Source: Bacteroidetes bacterium UBA1941 (GTDB lineage Bacteria; Bacteroidota; Bacteroidia; Chitinophagales; LD1). From it: DNA of 64,000 nt. Position numbers and translations under genes: made by a program. Below, piece by piece: positions 33,257 to 41,171 of the stretch. The first letter of the stretch is position 1. Every line of letters starts with the position of its first letter. The notes beneath the pieces are model-generated. The model was not told where the DNA came from and ran no database searches. It saw only the letters and a list, made by a program, of their open reading frames with translations. Where the stretch lies: contig DDEZ01000011.1 in assembly GCA_002336805.1 (NCBI GenBank), forward strand, positions 620,001-684,000, read 5' to 3'.

Positions 33257-34048
33257 ATGAGAGTATTGACCACTTTTGTCCTTCTGATCCTGGCCTGTGG
33301 CGCTTTTGCTCAAAATACCACCCGTGACATCCTGTATCTGCATAATGGTAGCATACTATATGGCAAAGCAGCCACTCTGACTGATAAAGTACAACTCAGG
33401 ATGACAGACGGTAGCCAGCTTGTCTTTGCACCGGGGCATGTAGATTCTATCCGGCAGGAACCTATGCGCAGGTCAGTGCTGCGGGATTTCAGGACGCACT
33501 ACTACCGTCACGACCGTGGCTATCGCAATATCACAGAGTTTCAGCTATCGTATGGCACAAAGCCTGCCGATAATACTTACTACTATTACTACTACTCTGA
33601 CAAGACGGACGACATAGGCCTGAGTATCCATACCATAAACGGGTATCAGATCTGGCCGTACCTCTTCGTAGGGGCAGGAGTGGGGGTAGACAGGCTCACC
33701 AACTACAGACAGACATTTATTCCCGTTTATGGCAGGCTGTGTAGTGAGTTTCTTAAAAAAAGGGTGACGCCCTATGTGTATGCTGACGGCGGCTATGCAT
33801 GGATGGTGGCTGATAACGTATCCAGCACAGAGGGCTATAGCAGCTATCATCGTGAGGGTGGTGTGTATGTGACCGCTGGCGGCGGCGTACGGATTTACAC
33901 AAAGAGCAGAGCATCTGTCATGATCAGCGCAGGATACAGACGGATGTATAGCCGTGTACGGTACGCGTATGAGTACGATGCATCTACTACATATGACATG
34001 AGGCGCACTTATCAGCGTATGGTTCTATCAGTAGGGGTGTCCTTCTGA
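33257..34048 (+). CDS. Outer-membrane beta-barrel-like hypothetical protein
   Basis: 263 residues. Signal peptide MRVLTTFVLLILACGAFAQ, then a short beta segment (DILYLHNGSILYGKAATLTDKVQLRMTDGSQLVFAPGHV), the same small 'NG..Y.GK' unit seen in the gene at 8584-9231. The rest alternates aromatic and polar residues in strands (YLFVGAGVGVDRL, TPYVYADGGYAWMV, GGVYVTAGGGVRIY, ASVMISAGYRRMYSRV) and ends VLSVGVSF with a C-terminal Phe, as outer-membrane barrels do. A run of Tyr (NTYYYYYYSDK) lies in the first barrel part. Function unknown. A 13-bp inverted repeat lies directly upstream. Confidence 0.75.
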   Translation: MRVLTTFVLLILACGAFAQNTTRDILYLHNGSILYGKAATLTDKVQLRMTDGSQLVFAPGHVDSIRQEPMRRSVLRDFRTHYYRHDRGYRNITEFQLSYGTKPADNTYYYYYYSDKTDDIGLSIHTINGYQIWPYLFVGAGVGVDRLTNYRQTFIPVYGRLCSEFLKKRVTPYVYADGGYAWMVADNVSSTEGYSSYHREGGVYVTAGGGVRIYTKSRASVMISAGYRRMYSRVRYAYEYDASTTYDMRRTYQRMVLSVGVSF

Positions 34049-34109
34049 TCGGAATGGGGCAGTGTGCATACAGAGATTTGGCTATCTTCATCGCATCAAT
34101 CTCACATCC

Positions 34110-35270
34110 ATGCTCAGAAAGATATTGTACGTGGCAGCCGCACTGGTAGTGGTGGCAGTTGTCGTTTTCTTTGGCTTTGTACCAGGTATCATTGATAAGA
34201 AGATCAATACCACTATCCATCGGACCAATGCTGCCGACAGGGTGAGCTGGTATGATTCTATCCCTTTCATAGCAGACCTGCACTGCGATGAGCTGCTATG
34301 GCACCGTGACCTGCTGGCGCACCATTCATATGGTCATGTGGACGTACCTCGTATGCAGGATGCCAATGTGGCGCTGGAGGTCTTCACGATAGTGAGCAAG
34401 ACACCTCGCGATCAGAACTATGATCACAACTCAGACAAAACGGATCAGATAGCACTCCTGTCTTTTGCGCAGCTACGCGCACCGGCAGATTGGTTTAGCC
34501 TGAAAGCAAGAGCGCTGCACCAGTGTGAGGACCTGCACGAGTCGGCCAAAAGGTCAAAGGGAATGCTGCGCGTGATCACTACCAGGCCTGAGCTGCAGCA
34601 ATATATCAAGGATAGAAGTGCTGATCGTAGCCTGACGGCAGGTATGCTGGGCCTGGAGGGCGCTCATTGCCTGGAGAATGATGTCAATAATCTGGATACT
34701 TTCTATCACATAGGGGTGCGGTATATCGGGCTGACCCATTTTTTTGATAATGAATGGGGCGGCTCTGCGCATGGCATGGACAAAGGCGGCCTGACGGCAA
34801 AGGGTAAAGAGCTCCTGCACAGGATGGAAAAACTGCACATCATGATAGACCTGGCTCATCAGTCCACCCGGACCATCGACGATATCTTTTCCAATACGAC
34901 GGGTACACTCATGGTATCTCATACCGGAGTGCGTGGCCTGTGTGATAATGGCCGCAACCTGACAGACGCGCAGATAAAGGAAATAGGGAGGCGTAATGGG
35001 ATCATAGGTATAGGAATGTGGGAGACGGCAGTCTGTGGTACTGATGCCTCCGCTACGGCGCATAGCATCAAGTACGTAGCCGACCTGATAGGAGTGGATC
35101 ATGTAGCAATGGGCTCCGACTTTGACGGAGCGGTGAATGCGACTTATGACATCACAGGATTTACAGAAATAGTAAAGGAGCTGATAACGCTCGGATATAG
35201 CCGTGCAGATATAGAGAAGATCATGGGTGGCAATGTTCGTGACTTCTGGCTGCGAAACCTGCCGGAGTAA
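34110..35270 (+). CDS. Membrane dipeptidase (renal dipeptidase-like, M19)
   Basis: 386 residues. An N-terminal signal anchor (ILYVAAALVVVAVVVFFGFVPG) places the enzyme in the periplasm. M19 zinc-peptidase motifs are present: IADLHCDELLW (the family's HxD zinc ligands), GLEGAHCLENDVNNLDTFYHIGVRYIGLTHF (bridging Glu), MIDLAHQS (His), LMVSHTGVRGL (His) and VAMGSDFDGAVN (final Asp). It should cleave dipeptides, including D-containing cell-wall dipeptides and possibly beta-lactams, using two zinc ions. Start chosen at the ATG giving MLRKILYV; an in-frame ATG at 34062 lies 16 codons upstream and overlaps a TATCTTCA -7-like box at 34084. Probably monocistronic. Confidence 0.9.
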   Translation: MLRKILYVAAALVVVAVVVFFGFVPGIIDKKINTTIHRTNAADRVSWYDSIPFIADLHCDELLWHRDLLAHHSYGHVDVPRMQDANVALEVFTIVSKTPRDQNYDHNSDKTDQIALLSFAQLRAPADWFSLKARALHQCEDLHESAKRSKGMLRVITTRPELQQYIKDRSADRSLTAGMLGLEGAHCLENDVNNLDTFYHIGVRYIGLTHFFDNEWGGSAHGMDKGGLTAKGKELLHRMEKLHIMIDLAHQSTRTIDDIFSNTTGTLMVSHTGVRGLCDNGRNLTDAQIKEIGRRNGIIGIGMWETAVCGTDASATAHSIKYVADLIGVDHVAMGSDFDGAVNATYDITGFTEIVKELITLGYSRADIEKIMGGNVRDFWLRNLPE

Positions 35271-35275
35271 GCCAG

Positions 35276-36049
35276 TTATCTGGTTCTGCGGGTATCTATC
35301 TGGAACAAGGCAAAGACTACCAGTGTATGATTTGATTCAGCTTGAACTCCATTGTTACGCAGGATGAGCTGATGCATATACCCCGCAGATAGCAGCGCCC
35401 AGCGATTGAAGCGGTAGCTCAGGCCGATATGCGCACGGTTTTCCTCCGGGAAATGATATACCACATCTGGCCCTACGGCTGCATACATCTCGTCCCAGAG
35501 ATTGAGTGCGATAGTTTTAGGTAGCCGGATATCTCTGTGATTTAGTGCAATATTGGCCTGCAGGCGTGCGCGGATACGGGCTTTAAATACATAGCCGGCA
35601 TTTTGTATCTCTCCGGCGCTTGTCTTTACCTGCCGCTGGCGCCAGTTTTCTTCTGCACGTATACGGGCATTAAACCCTACACGGCCCCAGTTGTTACGAT
35701 ATAGTATCTGCTGCCAGATGCGATGCTCGTACTGAGTGCCCAGCGCAGGGAATTTTCCGTAAGGATAATTGAGGAAGAAGCCGTAGGCCATCGGAGTCAC
35801 CACAAAACGCTCGCCTACATATACGTCGCCCCCCAGGTGAAACTCATGCTGCTGGCTGCGCTTAAACTCATTGAACCGCATAATAGCTTCTGTCTGGAGG
35901 CCAAAGTACCTGGTGAGGCGCATCTGGCCGCCCACCCATAGCCACATGCTGGACTGCTGGGCTGTAGTGTGCGGCGTCTCTGCCTGACCTTGCTGCACAA
36001 AGAGACAAAAAAGAGCCAGAAGTAATGTTATCTGAATGTTAAGCCGCAC
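35276..36049 (-). CDS. DUF2490 family outer-membrane protein
   Basis: About 257 residues from a GTG at 36049 that gives a signal peptide (RLNIQITLLLALFCLFVQQGQA). The mature part matches DUF2490: SMWLWVGGQMRLTRYFGLQTEAIMRFNEF, FVVTPMAYGFFLNYPYGKFP, EHRIWQQILYRNNWGRVGFNARIRAEENWRQ and YRFNRWALLSAGYMHQLIL, a predicted small barrel. The frame stays open upstream to 36280, but that extension is not protein-like, and a near -7 sequence (TTCCTTTG on the minus strand) lies just before the GTG. Function of DUF2490 is unknown. The gene converges on the dipeptidase gene with 5 nt between stops. Confidence 0.78.
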   Translation of the reverse strand: MRLNIQITLLLALFCLFVQQGQAETPHTTAQQSSMWLWVGGQMRLTRYFGLQTEAIMRFNEFKRSQQHEFHLGGDVYVGERFVVTPMAYGFFLNYPYGKFPALGTQYEHRIWQQILYRNNWGRVGFNARIRAEENWRQRQVKTSAGEIQNAGYVFKARIRARLQANIALNHRDIRLPKTIALNLWDEMYAAVGPDVVYHFPEENRAHIGLSYRFNRWALLSAGYMHQLILRNNGVQAESNHTLVVFALFQIDTRRTR

Positions 36050-36205
36050 CGCGCAAAGGAAACAAAATCCAGGAAGGTGAGAAAGGCCTCGACGGCTAAA
36101 GGATACAACAACCGAAATGGATATGATGCAGGACATAGAGGTTGCTAGCTTGTTGCCACGCCAGTTGCCACAGGTAATAACTGGCATATGTATTGTTCTA
36201 TAGAA

Positions 36206-36341
36206 ACCAGCTTCTGGTCTGGGATGGCTCAGTAAAAGAGCCCGGATTTGATTCCAATCCCCAACAAGAACCGGATACAACCGGTTTTAATGATCAGAAA
36301 TTTAAGACCCTCTTCTTACAACAGGAAGAGGGTCTTTGTTT
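36206..36341 (+). ncRNA. Candidate structured small RNA with intrinsic terminator
   Basis: The ~390-base gap 36050-36436 has no convincing gene but holds five consecutive perfect hairpins on the plus strand. They are ACCAG-CTT-CTGGT (36206-36218); GGCTC-N7-GAGCC (36226-36242); GGATT-N7-AATCC (36244-36260); AACCGG-N6-CCGGTT (36269-36286); and a 12-bp terminator AAGACCCTCTTC / GAAGAGGGTCTT (36304-36336) followed by TGTTTT. The second and third hairpins look like tRNA D- and T-arms, but no anticodon arm or acceptor pairing exists. No protein gene runs into this terminator. A separate promoter for the next gene starts at 36380. I see no clear -7 box upstream, so the call is tentative. Confidence 0.4.
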
Positions 36342-36379
36342 TAACCGGAATTTGTCCTTAGAGACAATAGTCCATACCC

Positions 36380-36411
36380 TTTGCTTACTACCTGCAAAAT
36401 GTGTACTTTTG
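36380..36411 (+). promoter_or_regulatory. Bacteroidota promoter of the ABC-F gene
   Basis: TTTG at 36380-36383, a 20-nt spacer, and a perfect -7 box TACTTTTG at 36404-36411. Transcription would begin near 36418, 19 nt before ATG 36437, which fixes the start. Confidence 0.72.
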
Positions 36412-36436
36412 CGGCCTCTTAAGAAGGATTTCCCAA

Positions 36437-38059
36437 ATGATCACAGTCAATAACCTCTCGCTGCGCTACGGCAAGCGTACCTTGTTTGATGATGTCAACC
36501 TCAAGTTTACCAGTGGCAACTGCTACGGTATCATAGGAGCTAATGGCGCAGGCAAGTCTACTTTCCTCAAGATACTGCAGGGTGACGTAGACCCGACCAC
36601 AGGTACGGTCGCTTTCTCCAAGGGCATGCGGGTAGCAGTGCTCAAGCAAAACCACTTTGAGTTTGATGAGGTGCCGGTCATGACCACCGTGCTGATGGGC
36701 CACAAGACACTCTGGGGTATCATGCAGGAGAAAGATGCGCTGTATGCCAAGGAGGACTTCTCTGAAGAGGACGGTATCCGTGCCGGCGAGCTGGAGAATA
36801 CCTTTGGCGAGCTGGATGGCTGGAATGCAGAGTCAAAGGCTGCCGAGCTCCTGAGCCATCTGGGTATCAAAGAAGAGTATCACTACAAGCTGGTGAAGGA
36901 GCTGGATGGCAATCAAAAAGTGCGTGTGCTCCTGGCGCAGGCGCTCTTTGGTAATCCTGACATCCTCTTCCTCGATGAGCCTACGAATGACCTGGATGTG
37001 CATACCATCTCCTGGCTCGAGGACTTCCTCGCAGACTATGAGGGCATCATACTGGTGGTGAGCCACGACCGTCACTTCCTGGATGCCGTGTGTACACATA
37101 CAGTAGATATCGACTTTAGCAAGATGACGACCTACTCGGGCAACTATAGCTTCTGGTACCAGTCGTCACAGCTCGTGGCGCGCCAGCGTGCAGATGCCAA
37201 TAAGAAAGCCGAGGACCGCATCCGTGAGCTGCAGGATTTCATCCGCCGCTTCTCGGCCAATGCGTCTAAGAGCCGCCAGGCTACCAGCCGTAAGAAGGCC
37301 CTCGACAAGATCAACCTGGAAGACATCAAGCCATCGAGCCGCAAGTACCCAGGCATCATCTTCAATAACATGCTGCGCGAGCCGGGCAATGAGATACTGG
37401 AGGTGCGCAACCTGACCAAGGTGGTCAACGGTGAGACACTCTTCAAGAATGTGACCTTCACTATGAAGCGCAATGACAAGATCGCGCTCATAGGTGACAA
37501 TAGCCTGGCTGTGACCGCCCTGCTCAATATCCTGAATGGCACTGATAAAGACTATACCGGCACCTTCACCTGGGGGGTGACGATCAATACTGCCAGCATA
37601 CCTAATGACAATAGCTCCTTCTTTGAAGGGGTAGACCTGAACCTGATAGACTGGCTGCGCCAATACTCTCCGGAGGAGAAGGATGAGACCTTTATCCGCG
37701 GCTTCCTGGGCAAGATGCTCTTCAGCGGTGAGGAGGTGCTGAAGAAGTGCAATGTGCTGTCTGGAGGAGAGAAGATGAGGTGTATGTTTAGCCGGATGAT
37801 GCTGATGAGGGCTAACCTGCTGATACTGGACGAACCTACCAACCACCTGGATCTGGAGTCTATCACCGCGCTGAACAATGGCCTGAACGACTTTAAGGGG
37901 CACGTGATCCTGCATTCGCGTGACCACGAGCTGGTAGAGACCATAGCTAACCGTGTGATAGAGCTGACGCCTAAAGGCATCATAGACAAGGACATGACCT
38001 TTGACGAGTATATCAATAGCGACCGTGTAGCTGAGCAGAAGGCTGAGCTGGTAGGCTAA
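36437..38059 (+). CDS. ABC-F family ATPase (YkpA/YbiT-like)
   Basis: 540 residues with two ATPase domains and no membrane segment, so a soluble ribosome-associated ABC-F protein rather than a transporter. Domain 1 has Walker A GIIGANGAGKS, signature region KELDGNQKVRVLLAQAL, Walker B ILFLDEPTNDLD and the switch VVSHDRHF. The basic linker (RIRELQDFIRRFSANASKSRQATSRKKALDKINLE) is the ABC-F arm. Domain 2 keeps LSGGEKMRCMFSRMM and LILDEPTNHLD, but Walker A is degenerate (GDNSLAVTALL, residues ~353-363, no GK). Such loss is usual in YkpA-type members. In addition, the switch region reads VILHSRDHELV where relatives have SHDHxF, so the conserved His is displaced. Likely modulates translation. Confidence 0.92.
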   Translation: MITVNNLSLRYGKRTLFDDVNLKFTSGNCYGIIGANGAGKSTFLKILQGDVDPTTGTVAFSKGMRVAVLKQNHFEFDEVPVMTTVLMGHKTLWGIMQEKDALYAKEDFSEEDGIRAGELENTFGELDGWNAESKAAELLSHLGIKEEYHYKLVKELDGNQKVRVLLAQALFGNPDILFLDEPTNDLDVHTISWLEDFLADYEGIILVVSHDRHFLDAVCTHTVDIDFSKMTTYSGNYSFWYQSSQLVARQRADANKKAEDRIRELQDFIRRFSANASKSRQATSRKKALDKINLEDIKPSSRKYPGIIFNNMLREPGNEILEVRNLTKVVNGETLFKNVTFTMKRNDKIALIGDNSLAVTALLNILNGTDKDYTGTFTWGVTINTASIPNDNSSFFEGVDLNLIDWLRQYSPEEKDETFIRGFLGKMLFSGEEVLKKCNVLSGGEKMRCMFSRMMLMRANLLILDEPTNHLDLESITALNNGLNDFKGHVILHSRDHELVETIANRVIELTPKGIIDKDMTFDEYINSDRVAEQKAELVG

Positions 38060-38081
38060 GAGAAGCACGATACGATATAGT

Positions 38082-38109
38082 CAAAGCCATTCCGATAGGG
38101 GTGGCTTTG
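38082..38109 (+). terminator. Probable terminator of the ABC-F gene
   Basis: CAAAGCCA (38082-38089) / TGGCTTTG (38102-38109), 8-bp stem with 12-nt loop, 20 nt after the stop. The T-tract is poor (CTGTTTA), so termination may be incomplete. Confidence 0.5.
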
Positions 38110-38130
38110 CTGTTTATGGCTGGCCTTAGG

Positions 38131-38218
38131 GCAAGTTTTCCGACTATAGAACTATTGTGCTTTGCTTCTTGCGAGGGGCGCGACGGGCCGATAAGGAGCA
38201 AGTTTTTCGACTATGGAA
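38131..38218 (+). repeat. Pair of 21-bp direct repeats, 67-bp period
   Basis: GCAAGTTTTCCGACTATAGAA (38131-38151) recurs as a 19/21 match at 38198-38218. It lies in a ~430-base gene-free region (38060-38495) which otherwise holds palindromes and a terminator. No coding potential is credible here. Function unknown. Confidence 0.65.
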
Positions 38219-38369
38219 GGGTTGGTATCATTAGGTTTGAGAGTGGTGGCAATAGGTCATGGTAACGCTATCAAATATGACAATAAACTATGATAGTAAT
38301 GCCTATCAGTGAGATAGATAAGGGTGCTATAAGGATCGTTTCGTTATCCATTGATTCTCAAAGGCATTT

Positions 38370-38420
38370 TGGCTAAAGCCATGCTCGCATTTACTGAAAA
38401 CCCCGGACTCAAGTCCCGGG
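38370..38420. repeat. Two intergenic palindromes (REP-like)
   Basis: TGGCT-AA-AGCCA (38370-38381) and CCCCGGACT-CA-AGTCCCGGG (38401-38420, one mismatch in 9-bp arms) lie 19 bases apart. Short palindromes of this kind with an A-rich centre are scattered in many environmental Bacteroidota genomes; related ones occur at 39538-39675. Confidence 0.5.
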
Positions 38421-38440
38421 CTAATGAGATAGCAGAAAAG

Positions 38441-38472
38441 GTCAAAGCTCAGGCAGGTGCCTGAGCTTTGAC
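38441..38472 (-). terminator. Terminator of the OmpA-like gene
   Basis: A perfect 15-bp stem GTCAAAGCTCAGGCA / TGCCTGAGCTTTGAC with a 2-nt loop, followed on the minus strand by CTTTTCTG. It lies 24 nt after the stop of the OmpA-family gene. Confidence 0.75.
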
Positions 38473-38495
38473 TTTATATAAAGGATATGACTGTA

Positions 38496-39404
38496 TTACT
38501 TGATCTTGGTCGAAGCCTTGGTTGGGTCGAGGAGATCATAGAACTGGTTCAGACGAGGCAGGAAGATGATACGCGTACGGCGGTTGGTAGCCATGTCTTC
38601 GGCATTGTCATTCGGCACCAGGGTATTGTACTCTCCACGGCCAGCTGCTATGAGCTTATTGGGGTCCAGGTGATAGTTGTCTTGCAGGGCGCGGACTACG
38701 CTGGTAGCACGCTTTACACTGAGATCCCAGTTGTCATCTATACAGTTGGTTTTGATCTTGTTATTGTCTGTGTAGCCCTCTACCATCACATCTACCTCAG
38801 GGCGAGAGGTGGCTATAGCGGCTATTTTGCTCAGCACAGCGCCAGCCTTATCCGTGATGGTATAGCTGCCTGATTTGTAGAGCATTTTGTCAGAGAGATT
38901 GATATACACCACGGTCTTGTCCACCTTGATGTCTACGTCCTTATCATCGAGGCCTTCCTTGAGTGCTCCCTTCAGGTTGACAGCCAGAGCGAGGTTGATA
39001 GAGTCAGCCTTGTCCTTGGCGGCGAGCAGCATCTGGATGTATTTGTCCTTATCCTGCAGCTGGGCGAGGGTCTTGCCTATGTTTTCGTTGGCTCCCTTAG
39101 AGAGGACGGTGAGGTCGCCTACTGCGGTTAGTTGCTTGTCACGCTGCTCCTGGCAATCTTTTAGCTGGGCCTGTAGCTGTTGGAATTGATCGTTTTTACC
39201 TCCGAGGTTGCTGCGGGACATGGCGAGGTCATTTTCGCAGCTGCTGAGGCGGCTAGTGAGTTTGTCTTTGATCTCGTTGCAGCTCAGGAGGTCGCTTTTG
39301 GCCTTGGAGAGCTCGCTCTCGAGGGCGCGGTATTTCTTCTTGGTGACGCAGGAGCTGAGCGATACAAGAGTGATCAGCGCTGCTATCGTGAGGAGATGCT
39401 TCAT
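38496..39404 (-). CDS. OmpA-family peptidoglycan-binding lipoprotein
   Basis: 302 residues from ATG 39404. Lipoprotein signal MKHLLTIAALITLVSLSSC (Cys19), then a ~100-residue Gln/Lys/Glu/Leu-rich coiled coil (KYRALESELSKAKSDLLSC ... QFQQLQAQLKDCQEQRDKQL) and a C-terminal OmpA domain. The OmpA domain has YINLSDKMLYKSGSYTITDKAGAVLSKIAAI, VMVEGYTDNNKI, NWDLSVKRATSVVRAL, LIAAGRGEYNTLVPND and TNRRTRIIFLP. The Asp and Arg that hold meso-diaminopimelate (SVKRA, NRRTRI region) are present. It should tether the outer membrane to the cell wall. The frame extends upstream to 39473, but the signal peptide fixes the start. Monocistronic with a strong terminator. Confidence 0.92.
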   Translation of the reverse strand: MKHLLTIAALITLVSLSSCVTKKKYRALESELSKAKSDLLSCNEIKDKLTSRLSSCENDLAMSRSNLGGKNDQFQQLQAQLKDCQEQRDKQLTAVGDLTVLSKGANENIGKTLAQLQDKDKYIQMLLAAKDKADSINLALAVNLKGALKEGLDDKDVDIKVDKTVVYINLSDKMLYKSGSYTITDKAGAVLSKIAAIATSRPEVDVMVEGYTDNNKIKTNCIDDNWDLSVKRATSVVRALQDNYHLDPNKLIAAGRGEYNTLVPNDNAEDMATNRRTRIIFLPRLNQFYDLLDPTKASTKIK

Positions 39405-39537
39405 GATGTTTGGTTTAGATTTTTGAATACCAATACGGCCATAAAATCTGCGCCAAAGTGTGGGATTCCCCAAATTGGGATTTACGGAGACTTTGTTAAC
39501 TCGAAGCTTTTATGAGTGGTGAGGTTAAGAGGCATTG

Positions 39538-39675
39538 GTGGATTTTAAATCCACGGATAGTTGAGTTCGGGATTATAAATCCCGAACAGCAGTGCGCTTG
39601 GAAAAGGTAGGAAGCGTATACTTGTTTCAATGGCGTTGCAAACGCCATACAGAGTAGTCACGCTTTGTAAACGCG
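39538..39675. repeat. Cluster of four palindromes with shared TT-NNA-AA centre
   Basis: In the 376-base gap 39405-39780 there is no gene. Three perfect palindromes occur: GTGGATT-TTA-AATCCAC (39538-39554), GTTCGGGATT-ATA-AATCCCGAAC (39565-39587) and ATGGCGTT-GCA-AACGCCAT (39630-39648). A fourth, imperfect one is CGCTTT-GTA-AACGCG (39661-39675). The arms differ, but the centre is always TT, three bases ending in A, then AA. The architecture is like REP elements mobilised by RAYT transposases; no such gene is in the window. Confidence 0.7.
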
Positions 39676-39726
39676 CGACAGAGGTGCCTCTACCATTGGC
39701 ATTGCGAAAAGGAAAGTGTATAAAGC

Positions 39727-39756
39727 AAAAAAGGCATTCTGGTGAATGCCTTTTTT
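39727..39756. terminator. Terminator downstream of the T9SS cargo gene
   Basis: AAAAAAGGCATT / AATGCCTTTTTT, 12-bp stem with 6-nt loop and T/A tracts on both sides. It serves the minus-strand gene at 39781-41046 and would also stop any plus-strand read-through. Confidence 0.85.
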
Positions 39757-39780
39757 GTCGTAAGATGATGCACTTGTTTA

Positions 39781-41046
39781 TTACTCAACCACGAATCTGG
39801 TTTTGATGGACAGGCCATCCTTGGTAGCTACGGCGCTGTAGAGGCCGCTGCCCAGATTTGAAGTATTGACCTGCGTAATGGACGATATACCTTGCCATGC
39901 ACTGATCTCTCTACCTGACATGTCATAGATAGTGATATCACCACCTGTGAATGAAGGTGGGACACTGAAATGCATAGTGCCTGCTGCAGGATTAGGGTAG
40001 GCCGTCATATGGATGGCTGCAGGCGCCTGATCTGAGATGCCCGTAGGGGCGGCTTTTTTGTAGAGTACAGCATCTGTGAAGTCAAAGGTGCCGGCATATA
40101 TGTATCCATTGTATGCCTCTATTGCATTGATGAATGAGGTGCCGGTGTTAAAGCCCATATCTGTCCATGAAGAGCCATCCCACCTGGCTATGTACTTGGC
40201 ATGTGCTGCGCCTATCATGCTAAAGTCTCCGGCTGCATACAGGGAGCCACCATACACGAGCAGGTCTCTGATACCATTGCCTCCGGCTCCGACACTGCTC
40301 ACACTGCCGCCTACTGTAGACCATGTGGTGCCATTCCATTTGGCTATGTAGTAGCCACTGGCGCCACCCACACTAGTGAAGTCTCCTCCGGCGTATAGTT
40401 CATTATTGTATACCGCGAGGGTACGTATCTTGCCATTGAGGCCAGCGCCCAGTGGCTGAAAAGAGGAGCCATTCCACGTAGCAATATGATTGAGCACGGT
40501 AGCGCCCGTAGAGTCAAAGGATCCTGCTACGACTATCTGTCCGTTAAACTTAGTGATGGCGAGTATCTCCTTATTAAAACCAGCCAGCTTTGGGCCCACC
40601 TGTACGGAGCCTCCGGCGCTGCTATATTTCATCAGCTTGCCAAAATCTGAACCCACATAGAGGTCTGTACCATCAGCGTAGAGGCCCGACTGGCTTTCAT
40701 TCAGCCCGCCATAGATAGACCAGCTGCTGCCGTCCCACATAGCAGGGCCCGAGCCCGAAAAATTGCTCATGGCGCTGGTGCACCACAGGTCTGATCCAAG
40801 AACTTCAAATTGGGAAATGCCCGAGCCAGCTATCAGATTGGTTTGATAGAACCAGTTGCCGCCATCATAGTTGGCAGACCAGTAGGAAGTGTTGCCATCC
40901 ACCTTGGTGAAGCCTCCTCCTATGAAGAGATTGCCACTATAGCTTTTCAGATCATCTATTACCTGATTGAAATGTGCGACGGTAGTCCACTGGGCCGAAG
41001 CAGAGACGGTGATGACCGTCAGGAGTGCGAGTAATTTTGTTTTCAT
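39781..41046 (-). CDS. T9SS-secreted beta-propeller-like protein
   Basis: 421 residues. Signal peptide MKTKLLALLTVITVSASAQ. The central ~300 residues contain repeated units of the form 'LYAGGDFTSVGGAS..YIAKWNGTTWSTVGG', about six times (LFIGGGFTKVDGNTSYWSANYDGGNW, LYAAGDFSMIGAAHAKYIARWDGSSWTDMG and others), forming a propeller of roughly 45-residue blades. The C-terminal sorting domain is MTAYPNPAAGTMHFSV ... LGSGLYSAVA ... TRFVVE. The 'GGDFT..G.....IA.WNG..W' repeat is common in T9SS surface proteins of unknown role. A perfect -7 box (41070-41077) precedes it and a strong terminator follows. Confidence 0.87.
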   Translation of the reverse strand: MKTKLLALLTVITVSASAQWTTVAHFNQVIDDLKSYSGNLFIGGGFTKVDGNTSYWSANYDGGNWFYQTNLIAGSGISQFEVLGSDLWCTSAMSNFSGSGPAMWDGSSWSIYGGLNESQSGLYADGTDLYVGSDFGKLMKYSSAGGSVQVGPKLAGFNKEILAITKFNGQIVVAGSFDSTGATVLNHIATWNGSSFQPLGAGLNGKIRTLAVYNNELYAGGDFTSVGGASGYYIAKWNGTTWSTVGGSVSSVGAGGNGIRDLLVYGGSLYAAGDFSMIGAAHAKYIARWDGSSWTDMGFNTGTSFINAIEAYNGYIYAGTFDFTDAVLYKKAAPTGISDQAPAAIHMTAYPNPAAGTMHFSVPPSFTGGDITIYDMSGREISAWQGISSITQVNTSNLGSGLYSAVATKDGLSIKTRFVVE

Positions 41047-41069
41047 TGATGTAGTTTTTTTAGTGGTGT

Positions 41070-41077
41070 CAAATGTA
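41070..41077 (-). promoter_or_regulatory. -7 box of the T9SS propeller gene
   Basis: TACATTTG on the minus strand, a perfect TAnnTTTG, 23 nt before the ATG at 41046. No clear -33 TTG. Confidence 0.5.
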
Positions 41078-41171
41078 GGTAATATGGCTGATAGAATTTT
41101 CTCTGATGCGCTAGATATGGTATCAGACTACAGAGCGGCCTCGTCAAAAAAATATCTCCTAATTTCACCAC

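Noticed and set aside
36221..36270. Possible tRNA (D-arm- and T-arm-like hairpins)
   Set aside because: There is no anticodon arm, acceptor stem pairing or TTCRA loop, so only a tRNA-like resemblance is noted in the RNA candidate.
36193..36453. 86-codon plus-strand frame in the gap before the ABC-F gene
   Set aside because: It runs through a terminator hairpin and the ABC-F promoter and start. No protein-like features.
37166..38068. 300-codon minus-strand open frame opposite the ABC-F gene
   Set aside because: Same explanation: codon bias of an unmistakable ATPase gene.
38013..38201. 62-codon minus-strand frame after the ABC-F gene
   Set aside because: It overlaps the ABC-F end, its terminator and a direct repeat. 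No motif.
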